This document shows, piece by piece, positions 1 through 10,872 of a stretch of DNA of 64,000 bases. The notes under the pieces were generated by a model that was not told where the DNA came from, made no database searches, and saw only the letters and a program-made list of their open reading frames with translations. Position 1 is the first letter of the stretch, and each line of letters begins with the position of its first letter. Both the position numbers and the translations under genes were made by a program. Source of the stretch: Metopolophium dirhodum (taxonomy: Eukaryota; Arthropoda; Insecta; Hemiptera; Aphididae); NCBI RefSeq assembly GCF_019925205.1, contig NC_083566.1, positions 5,456,001 to 5,520,000 on the forward strand, written 5' to 3'.

Positions 1-645
1 TTTGACAACAAATACTATTCCAAACCGGATATCACTAATTTCTATTTGTATTGGTGGGCGGGGTGGGGAGGGGAGGGTAAAAGTTAACATTTTAATACGG
101 TATTTTTTTTTGTTTAATTTTATATTATAATTATAAATAACTTCATTTGATACGTCTATTATAATAAATATGAATCATTATTTTTGTCATATTTAGTTTT
201 TAAATATGATATTATGGTAACATTAGAATAATAATTATTTAAAAAAAAATGTATTTCTAAATAATTCTAAACGATTATGATGTGCTCGACTGCTGAGAGA
301 GGATAGGTATATATATATATTATAAGTCATATAGATATATAAAAAAAAACTTAAAATTAATGAATCGTGATTCGTGACGTGACGTAAGCATACCTATATA
401 TAGAACAAGAAGAAGAATCTCTTTCAAACAATCCTAATGTTTAATGATAGAAACGGACCAGTGCGGTGGCAGCTGCTGCAGCAGACATTGAATTATGTGA
501 AAATTCTTTGCTGCATTTGTGCGTCTATTGTGTCGGCGATTGGATTGGCAAAATGAACAGCAGCAGTACAGTCCGCTGTCGTTTTTTACACACAGTTTTC
601 GTATATACATAAAAAAAAAATAAATAAATAAAACGGTACAGAAGA
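1..645. other. AT-rich non-coding DNA
   Basis: I see no gene here. The stretch holds A/T homopolymer runs, short TA repeats and stop codons in all frames. The only GC-richer patch is around 455-590 and shows no open frame of note. Confidence 0.6.
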
Positions 646-801
646 TTAACCCTCTTACGGCGCACGCAACAGATATACGACTTTAGACCGACATTTATGC
701 GCCGTGAGCAAATGGAGAGGGATGGCCGTGTACCCTCATCGCGTATCATATCGGTCGTACAATTCCTCTCTATCCTATATCTGTTCCTGCAAAAGGATTA
801 A
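646..801. mobile_element. TTAA-flanked MITE, piggyBac-like
   Basis: A short element of about 148 bp lies between two TTAA tetranucleotides (646-649 and 798-801). Its ends are imperfect inverted repeats: the left end starts CCCTCTTACGG and the right end, read on the other strand, starts TCCTTTTGCAG. Both are followed by a shared AACAGATATA. TTAA target duplication and CCYT-type ends are hallmarks of piggyBac elements, but there is no transposase, so it would be non-autonomous. The inverted repeat is visible; the superfamily is inference. Confidence 0.5.
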
Positions 802-3455
802 TGTAAATAAATAAACAATTTTGAGTGCGTTTTCTGATCAAACTAATAATTGAACATTATATAATATTATATAGATAGCTGCGCGCCAATGATAATGTTT
901 CAGTAATTCATATCCTGTTAACACGCTGCAAACGTAAATGGCACAGCGCTGTAAAATATACAATATATAATATAACCATACAAATATGGGTAGGTTGACA
1001 GTGTACCATTTGTGTGTGTGTTAAAACGACGGTAAAGTTGTATTATAAAGCTTATGATAATATTATTAAATGTATACACGTCGAGATAACTACACACACA
1101 CTTATATATATATTATATAAACGTACATTCTAAACATTAATAGAGCCTAATATTATTATATCGTCGTACTTAATACTATATAAAAAAAAAAATAGTGATA
1201 AATATCAATTGGCTTTTTTCAATGTGTTTTTGTATTATTATTATTATTATAAATTATAATTTCTTAAAACATAATATTCAGAAAAAATATATTTTACCAC
1301 TAAAACTTTCTATATCGAACAATGCACTTGTGGTTAAAAACGTCTAAAAAAGGTTAAGATTATAATATGATTTCAATGTAATATCAAACACAATATTAAT
1401 AAAATATTGATCACAATAGTTTCAAAAATATAAAGGTAAATATTATTATTGGAACATACACACATTTTTGACGTTTACTGAAATTCCAGAATCATTTAAA
1501 TGACTTATTAATGTTTACTCTTTATTAAGCTGACTGATAATAAGTTGAATATTAATAGGCAAAACAAAATAACAACAACCAAGACAATTATTATATTATT
1601 CACTATAAACGGTGGTGGGTGTATTTAGCGTTAATACTTAATATAATAATATACGGTTTATAAGTTTATATAGCCCTACAAAGGAGGTAAATGGCCTAAT
1701 ATAATTATTGTACAAAGCATGAAAAAATAATTATAAAATTGTACCTAATATTGGTTACAAACGATTGGAGTTGTGTTCAATGTGTACGATTCAGTATGGG
1801 TAATAAGTAGGTACTATAATTATAGGTACTTATCTATTATTGTTTTAAATTTTCAAATTACAAAATAATATTTTATATTATATTATATAGTTATAGGTAG
1901 GTATATAAAATCGTTTAACTGCATCAGCATCATATCTAATAATTGACAATATTTATAAAATTGTATTTAACAATATTATACTTTATATTATATAGGTACC
2001 TACTACCAAAAAAATACGAAACCCGTAAGCGCAACCGTCAAGTATAATTATTATTATACTGTCTCGTATCTATATTATATACGTGAAAAAATAAAACTTA
2101 GCCGCCAGACAATGTAAAAACAAAACGACGGCGGCCGTAATCGAAAGAGATTATAATAATATACGCGGACTTGACGCGATGGCGACTGAGTCTGAACAAC
2201 TGCATTATAATAATAATATCGTAATAGGTATAATAAATAAGGTTTAACAAGTCACTGTATCCGGGCGTTTAGCTATTGACGGTGACACATAAAGAGACAT
2301 AAGTACAGTACGTCAGTAACAGTGGATATTCATGGTCGAAAACACGATTTTAATTGGAAACCGGCCGTATGTCTACTTGGCTCTTTATTAATATTTCGAG
2401 AAGACGATAAATACAATTTAAAATAATATTAGGTTATGTTTTTTTTTTTTTTACGATTGCTGAACAGTTATATATTATTATCATTTATCTTTATGCATTT
2501 GCAGGAGAAGTTAGTAGACAATCCATCGCTGGTCGTCTTTTTTTATTTAGAATTTGAAAACTTAATCAAAACGTAGTATCTAGGTAGGTAGATAAAATAT
2601 TTTTAGGTTACCCATAAATTAGAATTATTGTTCTATATATTAAAATAACAAATCGAAGTCATTATAAATAAAAGTTGGTACATCTATTATACGGATTTCC
2701 AATTTCTAACTTTCGTGTATGTTCATTAGGTTACCTACTCTTTGTTATATTCCTAAACCTATACTCCTCTATCAATGGGCAAATAACTTAGTGTAATAAC
2801 TTCTAGTTCAAGCTCTCAGCTTCAATAATGAAACCGTTTTCAGCTTGCAGCAGCCAAAGTTTAATAATATGTTTAGCAGTTGAACATAATATTATTATTA
2901 TTATAGAGTTTATTTAATTATTTTTATAACTTTCACAGATTAAAATATTGGTTTATAATATTCCGCAACTACGAGCGTGTACATTATGACACCTATTCTG
3001 TTAACATATTGTATTATTGTTAGGTATAGTATAACCAACTCTAAAACAATATATTATTAACATAATATTGTACGAAATATAGCAATACGGCTAGGTACCT
3101 ACCTTAATAGGTAAAATATTGATTTTCATTCGGCCACAAATGATTATCTCGGAACACGGCAGTGCACGTCAGTAATTTATCATAGTGTGTAGAGGTACCT
3201 AAAACTTAATCACGATATATAATATAATATTACTATCTCCGACGTGGGTACCTAATACCTGTTTTAATAGCTCAATAAAAATTAAATAGCTCATAATATA
3301 ATGATTATCTAAAACAATAATAATATTGTCATCGGCCTAGCTAGGGTGTCTGTCCTATAGTACTACAGCTGCAATACCTACTTGTAAACATGTTGTCACA
3401 CGTTGTCGTTTCACCCACGTTATGTAATGTGTATTTTTAGTGCATGTAAGTGTGC

Positions 3456-3488
<33 letters not shown>

Positions 3489-4222
3489 TAGGCACCGAAG
3501 GAAAACGGTCGAGACGAAGGACGGTCTCGACTCTCAAGCCGGTGGTAGGCGAAGAGGAAAGAACATAATAATATATACACTAATTTTATTTTAACGAAAC
3601 GATCGTTTATTGTTTTTATTTTAAACGTTTTCTCTTATTCTTCTAAAATAACACAGCACTTAAAATAGATACATTACACTAACTGACTCGTTTTGTTTAA
3701 TATATATAATATATATATATTATAATATAATCACGTGACGTACCTAAACATATATAGTTATAATATTATTATATTATCATCATTCATGTATAATAATAAT
3801 ATATATTATATATTATAATGTAGAGGTATACAAGAAATACGTTTAATAACAATATATTATTATGTGATAATATATAAACGGTGAATTTATAATAAATTAA
3901 TTATAATTATATAAGTTTAAGAATTATTACATTCTGTTTTTTCTCTACGAACGTTTAATAATAATAATAATAATAATAAGTATATGTACACAGTATTCTA
4001 CACGACGTCTTCTAAAGACTACGACAATAAAAATAATAATAATAAAACAATAATATGATAAGAATATTTGGTAACGAGGATCATAATATATAAATATGAT
4101 AATATAATAATAATATAGGCTATGTACAATATTATAATAGTGTTTGCGATAAATAATAATGATGATAATAATAATAATATCAATATATTCTATAATAATT
4201 AAAATGTATTGCACTATTATTT

Positions 4223-4253
<31 letters not shown>

Positions 4254-4281
4254 TACGATAATATACTAAATCGTATTTGTA
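802..4281. other. AT-rich intergenic DNA with microsatellites
   Basis: No gene is recognised. The stretch contains many (TA)n, (ATT)n and (AAT)n tracts and a GT microsatellite at 3457-3489. A slightly GC-richer patch at 2100-2350 has no credible open frame. Short open frames at 3355-3594 and 3945-4214 are translations of these simple repeats. Confidence 0.6.
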
Positions 4282-4295
4282 TAAATAAGTATATG

Positions 4296-4301
4296 TTTAT
4301 T
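4296..4301 (-). terminator. Polyadenylation signal AATAAA (minus strand)
   Basis: TTTATT on the plus strand reads AATAAA on the minus strand, about 80 bases downstream of the stop codon of the exon-like segment at 4382-4434. In AT-rich DNA such hexamers occur often by chance, so this only carries weight together with that exon candidate. Confidence 0.25.
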
Positions 4302-4381
4302 ATATAAGTATTGTATATTATACGTCTGTATTGTAATAGGGTTGTTGGACAAATTGGGACTAGATGAGAAATCGACACCGG

Positions 4382-4434
4382 CTATGCATCAGTGCGATTC
4401 GTTTGCATGACGGCTTCACGAATCTTCGATAATG
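4382..4434 (-). CDS. Candidate terminal exon downstream of FoxD
   Basis: On the minus strand a strong acceptor, a T-rich tract ending TTTTTCAG, precedes 53 bases that read, after one base from a preceding exon, as ALSKIREAVMQTNRTDA and a TAG stop. An AATAAA follows about 80 bases later. The phase fits exactly to the donor of the segment at 7382-7436, which ends one base into a codon. It could be the last exon of the FoxD transcript, as 3' UTR or as an alternative C-terminus. It could also be the end of a small separate gene, or a chance match. If FoxD spliced directly from the CAG|GTGATG site overlapping its stop, this exon would instead add SIIEDS. Only the splice-site pattern and the open frame are seen; the function is unknown. 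Confidence 0.35.
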
Positions 4435-4902
4435 CTGAAAAATACAAATTGAACACAAATATTATAGTTATGTTTGAATAATAATTATAAAACTAATTAA
4501 TTGTGTATTCATATTATAAACGATTTCGGTTATCTAATAACACAAATATTATACTATGCAACTGTATTGATATTATAATATATTGATATGTAGGGTACAA
4601 TCTCATATCGCATCTATAATATAGTTCAATAAATTCTTACAGCTCGTACAAACACTCTTAAGTAGATTAATATTGAAATTAAATCTGTTTAAATTAATAG
4701 TAATAATGCAATATTAAAAACCAAAACATCCAACCCAACGTGCAAACCTATGGGCGATGCAGATCTTTAAAATATTACTAAACATTTTAAATATAAATAT
4801 ATCAATGAGTCAATATTTGAATTTTGAATCGTCTTATTAGAAAGAAGCTCTACAGATTACTAATAAATAAATAATAAATATAGTAATAATTTTGTCATTT
4901 AA

Positions 4903-5300
4903 GATTCTGAGATGAGAAATATAAATGTATCGATGATGTACGAGCATGTTGTGTTTTGTGAATGTCATCTTTTGAAGCAATTGTTAAGTAAAAGTGCTTC
5001 AACAATCGATTTTTACAGGTTTGGTTTTTGGCGGAAAATTATAATATCTATTTAATGCTCTGTACTCGTATAGAGGGTAAATTTTGTTATTTTGTTGTAT
5101 CTTATTCAAAATTGAATAACCCTATCACGCATGTAACTATACTTGATATTTTCACCAAAGATTTACATCTTGACATGATATTATTTTCAAAATATTTTGA
5201 CTCTTCTTGAGTAACTATATACTATACTCATTATATTATACAGTTGAAGTGTTCGACTCTTTTAGTTTTTTATTTATACAGATGACATTTTTTTTTCTTT
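4903..5300 (+). repeat. Dispersed repeat family A, copy 1 (diverged)
   Basis: The segment starts with GATTCTGAG, followed by a motif related to CGATGAATGTATTGATTTTA. It ends near TTCAAAATATTTTGACTCTT, which is nearly identical to a stretch at 63886-63910 inside another copy at the right edge of the window. The 60-codon open frame at 5028-5210 lies inside the repeat and has no protein-like features. Confidence 0.5.
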
Positions 5301-5674
5301 GTCAAAAACCTTGAAAATGTATTACAAATTACAATAAGTAACCCAATAAGGTTTTCTTACTGCAGGAATTGAAAAAACATAGTCACAAATCACAGTCATA
5401 ATATGCAAAAATATGGCAAGGCTTTAGGGGCTAAGCCCCCAAACATCGTGATTGTAGAAACTTGAAACATTCCTTGATTACCTGAATTATTATTCGTGTA
5501 GGTATACTACGTCACAATGAAAATTTCAAAATATTTCGACTAATTTTAAAATAGATTTATACCATCATGGACCTATTCAGTCGGATCTACGATACGCGGT
5601 ATTGACTAATATAGATAAGTTAATAACAAAAATATTATTTAATATCGGTGCCTGTAAAATTACAATCTATAGGT

Positions 5675-6340
5675 ATACTAATATATTATAAAGCCGAAAA
5701 GTGTGTATGTTTGAATGCGCCATATCTCAAAAACTAATATGGACCGATATTAACTAAAGTTGAATCAATAGATTCCTTGAGATTAGGAGGGTGTTTTAAG
5801 CTCATTCTTTTAAAACCTTATATAGGTTGGTATAGGGTGGATCACGCATGAAATTCATTATGGCTCTCAAAAATCAAATAATTTTTTGTTGGGTTGCCAT
5901 TGGTTAAAAAAAAATCCGTACAAGCCAGCCGCAGACTCCGTTGCTATGGAATTTGATGTAAATAAACGGAAATAATATATGATTAATTGTTTGTTATTCA
6001 AATGTACCTACCTATACAACAAAATGCAATGGCCTTACGATTGTAGCTTATATTGACTCAAAGCAATTAACAAGCTCGATTAATGTTGATGAACATTTCA
6101 GAGGTTGTTCGTAGAGGCATCAGAAACAAGGGGATTTTAAACCACGTTCAAACAAAGGCCAGTCCGGTCGAATTATGCAAACCATGCCTCACCCATAATA
6201 AAGATACACTATAGTACCGATTTTCCCATGGATCGAGGTACCATAAACCCGATCTACACAGATTTTAACTAGCGCCGTAGTTTTAAATCAGTTAATTTTT
6301 ACCCGGGCGAATTAATATTGAGTAATATACTTTCGATAAC
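5675..6340 (+). repeat. Dispersed insect repeat, possibly Helitron-related
   Basis: The segment starts TATACTAATATATTATAAAG and continues with a stretch resembling the common insect repeat phrase about CTCAAAAACTA...GGACCGAT. The same opening, with small changes, occurs at 48216. It continues through a moderately GC-rich, non-coding body to about 6340, near CCCGGGCGAA. The shared 5' end of the two copies is visible in the sequence. The link to Helitron-like elements is from memory of insect genomes and is uncertain, as is the right boundary. Confidence 0.4.
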
Positions 6341-7381
6341 ATTTATTTTATTATAATATAATATTATATACCTGCCTAAAGCGATGTTTTTGACAAAAAC
6401 TAGTTCAACAAAGACAGACCATATCAATAACCAAAACTAACCAACCTCATAGCAATATAAATAAAATATAAATTATAAAATCCGTTTCTGCTCAGAAGTC
6501 AGAATTCCAATTTTACACATCTAGAACATCAATGACCTACTCAATGACGTATAGGTACCCTAGAAACCTATATCATATTGTATTATTACAGTTACCGTTA
6601 TAGTGTTATACACTTATCAGTAAGTGCCTACCTAAATATATAAACACCTAAATACATAACGGAATATCGTAATTTGTCATAGTACAATTATACGGATGGG
6701 GCTATAGTTATTCCAACGCATATTATAATATATACCTAATATGTATAAAATGTTATGAAAACAAAACAAAAATGATCGAAAAAATTAATTCTTCTGTAGT
6801 ATACAATTATTATTATCAGTAGCAAGGATATTAAAAAGAATATAATTAATTATTGCAACGAATTTTATAATATTTGAAACGAAAACTATTTTTCTATCAA
6901 GTTAATAATATGTTATAAAAGCGTATAAATCTTATGATATTGACATTATATTTTTTAAATCTTATTTCGTTTTTAAATGGTTCTTTAGTCGTAAACATAA
7001 ATTTTTAATACAAACAAAATATCATCGTTTTATTCGAGTGCGATCATAATTAATATAGGTATTTTTTTAAATTTGCCAAGGATATAATATTATACTATTT
7101 AATGCGTATTAATTATTATATAGGTAAGAGGGTATAGTATTATAATATTATGTATAAGGTCCATTGATTATTATGGGCAATTCGTAATTATAACTATTGT
7201 CTATCAGTATAATAATAAGAGCTTATAATTAATATATTATACCTATTATTATTGATTACGAGCCTATACATAATACATTAATACTACCAAAAATTGGATA
7301 ATCAAATATTGAAATATAGCGATCAACGTTTTAATAGAAAACTATAAACTAATAATCATAAAAATAAGATATAATTTTTAC
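6341..7381. other. AT-rich DNA, possible FoxD 3' intron
   Basis: No open frame or known repeat is recognised. If the exon-like segments at 7382-7436 and 4382-4434 are joined by splicing, this stretch together with 4435-6340 would be intron. On the minus strand AATAAA occurs at 7029-7034 and ATTAAA at 7331-7336. Either could instead end an unspliced FoxD transcript. Confidence 0.4.
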
Positions 7382-7436
7382 CTCTGACGAGCTTGTTGGT
7401 ACGTATAATCGTTCGGCACGATGAACTCCTCCGCAT
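7382..7436 (-). CDS. Exon-like segment just downstream of FoxD stop
   Basis: About 80 bases past the FoxD stop, the minus strand has an ATG (7436) opening 18 codons (MRRSSSCRTIIRTNKLVR plus one base). They end at CAGAG|GTAAAA, a reasonable donor. Joining to the acceptor at 4434 continues the frame for 17 codons to a stop, giving a 35-residue peptide. In another frame the same bases read EEFIVPNDYTYQQARQ, so the true reading frame is open to doubt. The segment is GC-richer than the intergenic DNA around it, which may only reflect the edge of the FoxD island. It is most simply 3' UTR of FoxD with an intron behind it. Confidence 0.25.
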
Positions 7437-7518
7437 GACAAAACGGTAAAAATTATAATATTGTCACCATGTCATGCGTCGAGTGACACGTGACCGCGCG
7501 GTGGCGGCGGCCACATCA

Positions 7519-9213
7519 TCACCTGGCCCACGTGGTCTGCTGGAGCGGCGTGAACGCCGAATCGAAGTTCTGCCTGGCCGACGGCTGCGGCGAGACGTCC
7601 GCGGCATCGTGGTGACGGCTGACGCGGTGATCACGGTGGTCGTGGCCGTCATCGTCGTCGTCGTCGTCGTCGGGCTCGCGCTGCTGCAGCGGGTGGCGGC
7701 CACCGGGTCGGGCCGGTGACACGTTGGCTGGCGGCGCGGCGGGCGAAGGCCTCTTGCCCATGATGGAGTCGATGCTGAACCCGGTGGACGGCTGTTTCAC
7801 GGCCAACCGACCGCCGCCGGCCACCACAGTGGTCGCGTACGACGGCTGTATGAGATTGCCGTGTTGGTGCAAAACCAGTGCCGGCGGCTGTGACGGCTTG
7901 TACGCGGCCGCTGCGGCGGCTGCCGCCGCGGCCACTTGTCCGTTGTGCAGCAGGTTCAGACCGAACGTTATGCGCGCCAGCTCGGCGGCCGGCAGCTGTA
8001 ACGGCTGCATGGCGGCCGAGGGCTGCTGCGTCGGCGAGGGTTGCTGTGGTTGCGGGCCCTGCTGCAGTTGCTGCTGCTGCTGAAGAGGCTGCGTCTGGGC
8101 CTGCGACGGGTGTGGTGGCTGCAGATGTGGCGGCGGTGGCCCGAGGTGATGGTAAGGATAGTGATGGTGGTGGTGTAACACCGAGTATGGGTCCGCGGCC
8201 GCGGCGAAGTGATTGTGGTGTGGATGGTGATGGGGATGGTGCTGATGGTGCGGATGGTGGTGGTGGTCGCTGCCACCACGGTGGATGAAAAAGTCTGACG
8301 GGGCCTGCATGCGCTTGTACCGCTTGCGCCGCCGAAGGAAGCTGCCGTTGTCAAACATGTCCTCGGCCATCGGGTCTAGGGTCCAGTAATTACCCTTCCC
8401 CGGGTTGCCCGGTTCCCGTGGAATCTTGATGAAGCAGTCGTTGAGCGACAGGTTGTGCCTGATGGAGTTCTGCCAGGCCGGGAACTTGTCGCGGTAGTAC
8501 GGGAACCGTGACATGATGAACTCACAGATGCCGCTGAGCGTGAGCTTCTTGTGCGGCGACTGCAGTATGGCCATGGTGATCAGCGCAATGTAACTGTACG
8601 GCGGCTTGACGGGCGACCCGTTGCCGGTGCCCGACGCCTTATCGCCGTCTTCGCTGCACGCGCCGCCCGCTTGTGCGCCGGGCGACGTCGTCTTGCTACG
8701 GCGGCCACCACCGTTGTTGTTGTCGTTGCACCCGGCCGCGACGGCTGCCGCGTCGTAGTCGTCGTCGTCGTCGGCCGAATCCACGTTCACGTCCGTCGTC
8801 TCAGCCGATCCGACGCTGCACGGCGGCGACACGGACGCCGCTGTCGAGACGGCCTGCACCATCACGGCGGCGGCGGATGCGGCGCCGGAACCACCGCCGA
8901 CGCCCCTCAAGTCCAACGGGCTGACGACTTGATGCATGGCCACCGAGTCCAAGGCGGCTTGGTATCGGCGGCTGAAATCGTAGACTGGTAGGAACACGGC
9001 GGCCGCTGCGGCCGCGGCAGCGGCGGACGAGGAGGAGGAAGTGGCCAGCTGTACAGCGCCTCCGCCGATACTACCGCTACCGCTGCTGCTGGTGCTACTG
9101 CTGCGATGGTGTTGTTGGTGACGGCGGTTGATATTGTGGTGGTGGTGGTGTTGGAGAAGGTTGTGGTGATCGTCGTCCTGCATGCCGGCGGTGCTGATCA
9201 CCACGCAGCACAT
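7519..9213 (-). CDS. Forkhead box D transcription factor (fd59A-type)
   Basis: A 564-residue nuclear transcription factor. The forkhead DNA-binding domain spans residues about 202-300, from KPPYSYIALITMAIL to SFLRRRKRYKR, with recognition helix NSIRHNLSLND (249-259). The domain sequence, including TMAILQSPHKKLTLSGIC and PREPGNPGKGNYWTLDP, matches FoxD rather than FoxB, FoxC, FoxE or Slp. Residues 479-485 (FSIDSIM) form an eh1-type Groucho-binding motif, as in FoxD3, and PLDLR at 99-103 resembles a CtBP-binding motif. Together these suggest a repressor. Low-complexity tracts are Ala (64-72 and 428-437), His (22-26 and 317-351), Gln (378-391) and Asp (515-522). The gene appears intronless. The start at 9213 is upstream of a second in-frame ATG at 9183 (MQDDDHH), and either could be used. 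The C-terminus ends TTWAR; a CAG|GTGATG donor-like site overlaps the stop. FoxD genes act in neural and ectodermal patterning in insects; any role here is inferred from the family. Confidence 0.93.
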   Translation of the reverse strand: MCCVVISTAGMQDDDHHNLLQHHHHHNINRRHQQHHRSSSTSSSGSGSIGGGAVQLATSSSSSAAAAAAAAAVFLPVYDFSRRYQAALDSVAMHQVVSPLDLRGVGGGSGAASAAAVMVQAVSTAASVSPPCSVGSAETTDVNVDSADDDDDYDAAAVAAGCNDNNNGGGRRSKTTSPGAQAGGACSEDGDKASGTGNGSPVKPPYSYIALITMAILQSPHKKLTLSGICEFIMSRFPYYRDKFPAWQNSIRHNLSLNDCFIKIPREPGNPGKGNYWTLDPMAEDMFDNGSFLRRRKRYKRMQAPSDFFIHRGGSDHHHHPHHQHHPHHHPHHNHFAAAADPYSVLHHHHHYPYHHLGPPPPHLQPPHPSQAQTQPLQQQQQLQQGPQPQQPSPTQQPSAAMQPLQLPAAELARITFGLNLLHNGQVAAAAAAAAAAYKPSQPPALVLHQHGNLIQPSYATTVVAGGGRLAVKQPSTGFSIDSIMGKRPSPAAPPANVSPARPGGRHPLQQREPDDDDDDDDGHDHRDHRVSRHHDAADVSPQPSARQNFDSAFTPLQQTTWAR

Positions 9214-9388
9214 TTGGCCACAGTCTCACACGTCATGTACGACGACGGAAACTGGCTCGAAAATTAATAACCTGATAAAACGGCGTATTATATTATTATT
9301 ATTACTAAATATATGATGGGTAGAAGAGCGTCGTGGATAAAACCGAAGCGATTAAACGAGGATAGTGCGAAAAAATCGGTTCACCGAG

Positions 9389-9427
9389 CAATGAAAATAT
9401 GTACGAAACGGTGTCTATATATTTATG
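9389..9427 (-). promoter_or_regulatory. Candidate FoxD core promoter (TATA and Inr)
   Basis: On the minus strand, CATAAATATATAG (9415-9427) could be a TATA box. An initiator-like TCATTG (9389-9394) lies about 33 bases downstream, placing a start site near 9392 and giving a 5' leader of about 178 bases. The spacing is right for a TATA promoter, but TATA-like strings are common in this AT-rich DNA. Its position in the GC-rich flank of FoxD is what makes it worth noting. Confidence 0.35.
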
Positions 9428-9429
9428 CG

Positions 9430-9975
9430 GTCGGAAAAGTGAAAACTCTATCGGCAAAGAGCTGGTTATTATAGGCGTACGTGACGACGGCGGTGATTGC
9501 GGCGGTACCGTCTATTATTGGTTCACGTTGACGTGTGGCGCGCGATATTATCACTGAGCCGTCGACTGCCGCGTCGGTATACCGGTGCCGGCGATGACGA
9601 CGGCGGCGGCCGCTGATGCGGTGGGCGTGGCCGTCAAGCGGACGCGATGGGTGTGGACAAGCGTGAACCCGCCGAATGGGCGTGCGGTAAAACACAAACG
9701 GCGGTGGTGGTGGCTAGGTGATCACATCATCCTTTGTATATTGCGTATTATATAATATACATATAATGATATCGTGTACGCGCTCATCCATCCTGTCCGA
9801 GACAAACTGCCGTTCCGCGATTGTGCCAACTGTATAACCGGTGGCAACCTCAATGCGGATTGTTCGACTACCCTCCCACACTGCTCTATCTGCCACCCAC
9901 CCCCTCCCCTCCCCTCACGACAACTCCCCTCCTCGATCGTAACCTGCAACCGCCACTGTGGCCGCGCTCGCATTA
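9430..9975. promoter_or_regulatory. GC-rich upstream flank of FoxD
   Basis: This stretch is much richer in G+C and CpG than the surrounding DNA and has no credible protein; the open frames seen on both strands are by-products of the composition. It is followed by C-rich CCCCTCCCCTCCCCTC at about 9900-9916. As the immediate 5' flank of a developmental transcription factor it probably carries promoter-proximal regulatory sequence, by inference. Confidence 0.4.
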
Positions 9976-9997
9976 TTTACATCCACCATAGATTACC

Positions 9998-10031
<34 letters not shown>
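9998..10031. repeat. (TA)n microsatellite
   Basis: A run of alternating T and A lies in the FoxD upstream region. It is simple-sequence DNA with no coding meaning. Confidence 0.8.
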
Positions 10032-10034
<3 letters not shown>

Positions 10035-10079
10035 TTGGTATTATGTATATGATATGCAAACGCAAATAATTATATAATG

Positions 10080-10146
10080 CTCTTTCTCTTTTTCACTCTT
10101 TCTCGCTCTCTCTCCCTCTCGCCACTGTCTCTCATTCTCGGCTCAT

Positions 10147-10190
<44 letters not shown>

Positions 10191-10255
10191 ATTCCCACTC
10201 AAACGTTTTTCCTCTTTCTCTCTCTCTCTCTCTCTCTCTATTTCTGTTTCTCGTC
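10080..10255 (-). promoter_or_regulatory. GA/CT tracts upstream of FoxD
   Basis: Two long CT runs (10150-10187 and 10216-10239) sit in a wider pyrimidine-rich belt. They read (GA)n on the FoxD strand, starting about 870 bases upstream of its start codon. GA repeats are binding sites for GAGA factor and CLAMP-type proteins in insects and often mark open promoters of developmental genes. A plain microsatellite is the alternative reading. Confidence 0.4.
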
Positions 10256-10259
10256 GAGT

Positions 10260-10841
10260 ATATAATATATTATCATATACCTAATAATATACATAATATA
10301 ATATATATAAATGTATCACACCCACTGCAGCACGCATTTATGCGAATCATAAACCGCCCTTAAACCTCGGCCGCGGCGCTTTGAAGTCGCACCCAAACTG
10401 TTTCGGTAAATCGTCTCTTGACTTATAAATACCTATATTGGTACGTAATATAAGAGTTGTATAGGTACTTATATTTAGGCCCACAGCGTGGTGAAGTTCA
10501 CAACAATAGCATGTAAAAGAAAAACGGTTATATATATATATAGGTATAGGTTATAGGTATAGGTTTTTGTATAGGTAGATTCTTTTACATACAAGTATTA
10601 CAACTATAATATTGCAGGGATGATTGTTTATACACATAGCTGGTATATACCTATTATTATTTATTAGTATATAATATATCAAATTAACAGTATAACGGCT
10701 AAGTATACCTAAACTAACATATATCAGTATGCTAAACTTATAGGAGACCCTATCGTTAAACTAATTCAAACATTATATCAGCCCACCTCACTCCAAAGAA
10801 AAATCTTGGCCACGCCACTGATATACGTATGTACTGTATAG

Positions 10842-10872
<31 letters not shown>

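Noticed and set aside
3945..4214. 89-codon minus frame of Ile and Tyr
   Set aside because: Direct translation of AAT/ATA repeats.
7474..8991. Several open frames antisense to or out of frame with FoxD
   Set aside because: They are shadows of a GC-rich gene: Arg/Ala/Gly-rich and lacking domains, while the forkhead frame is unmistakable.
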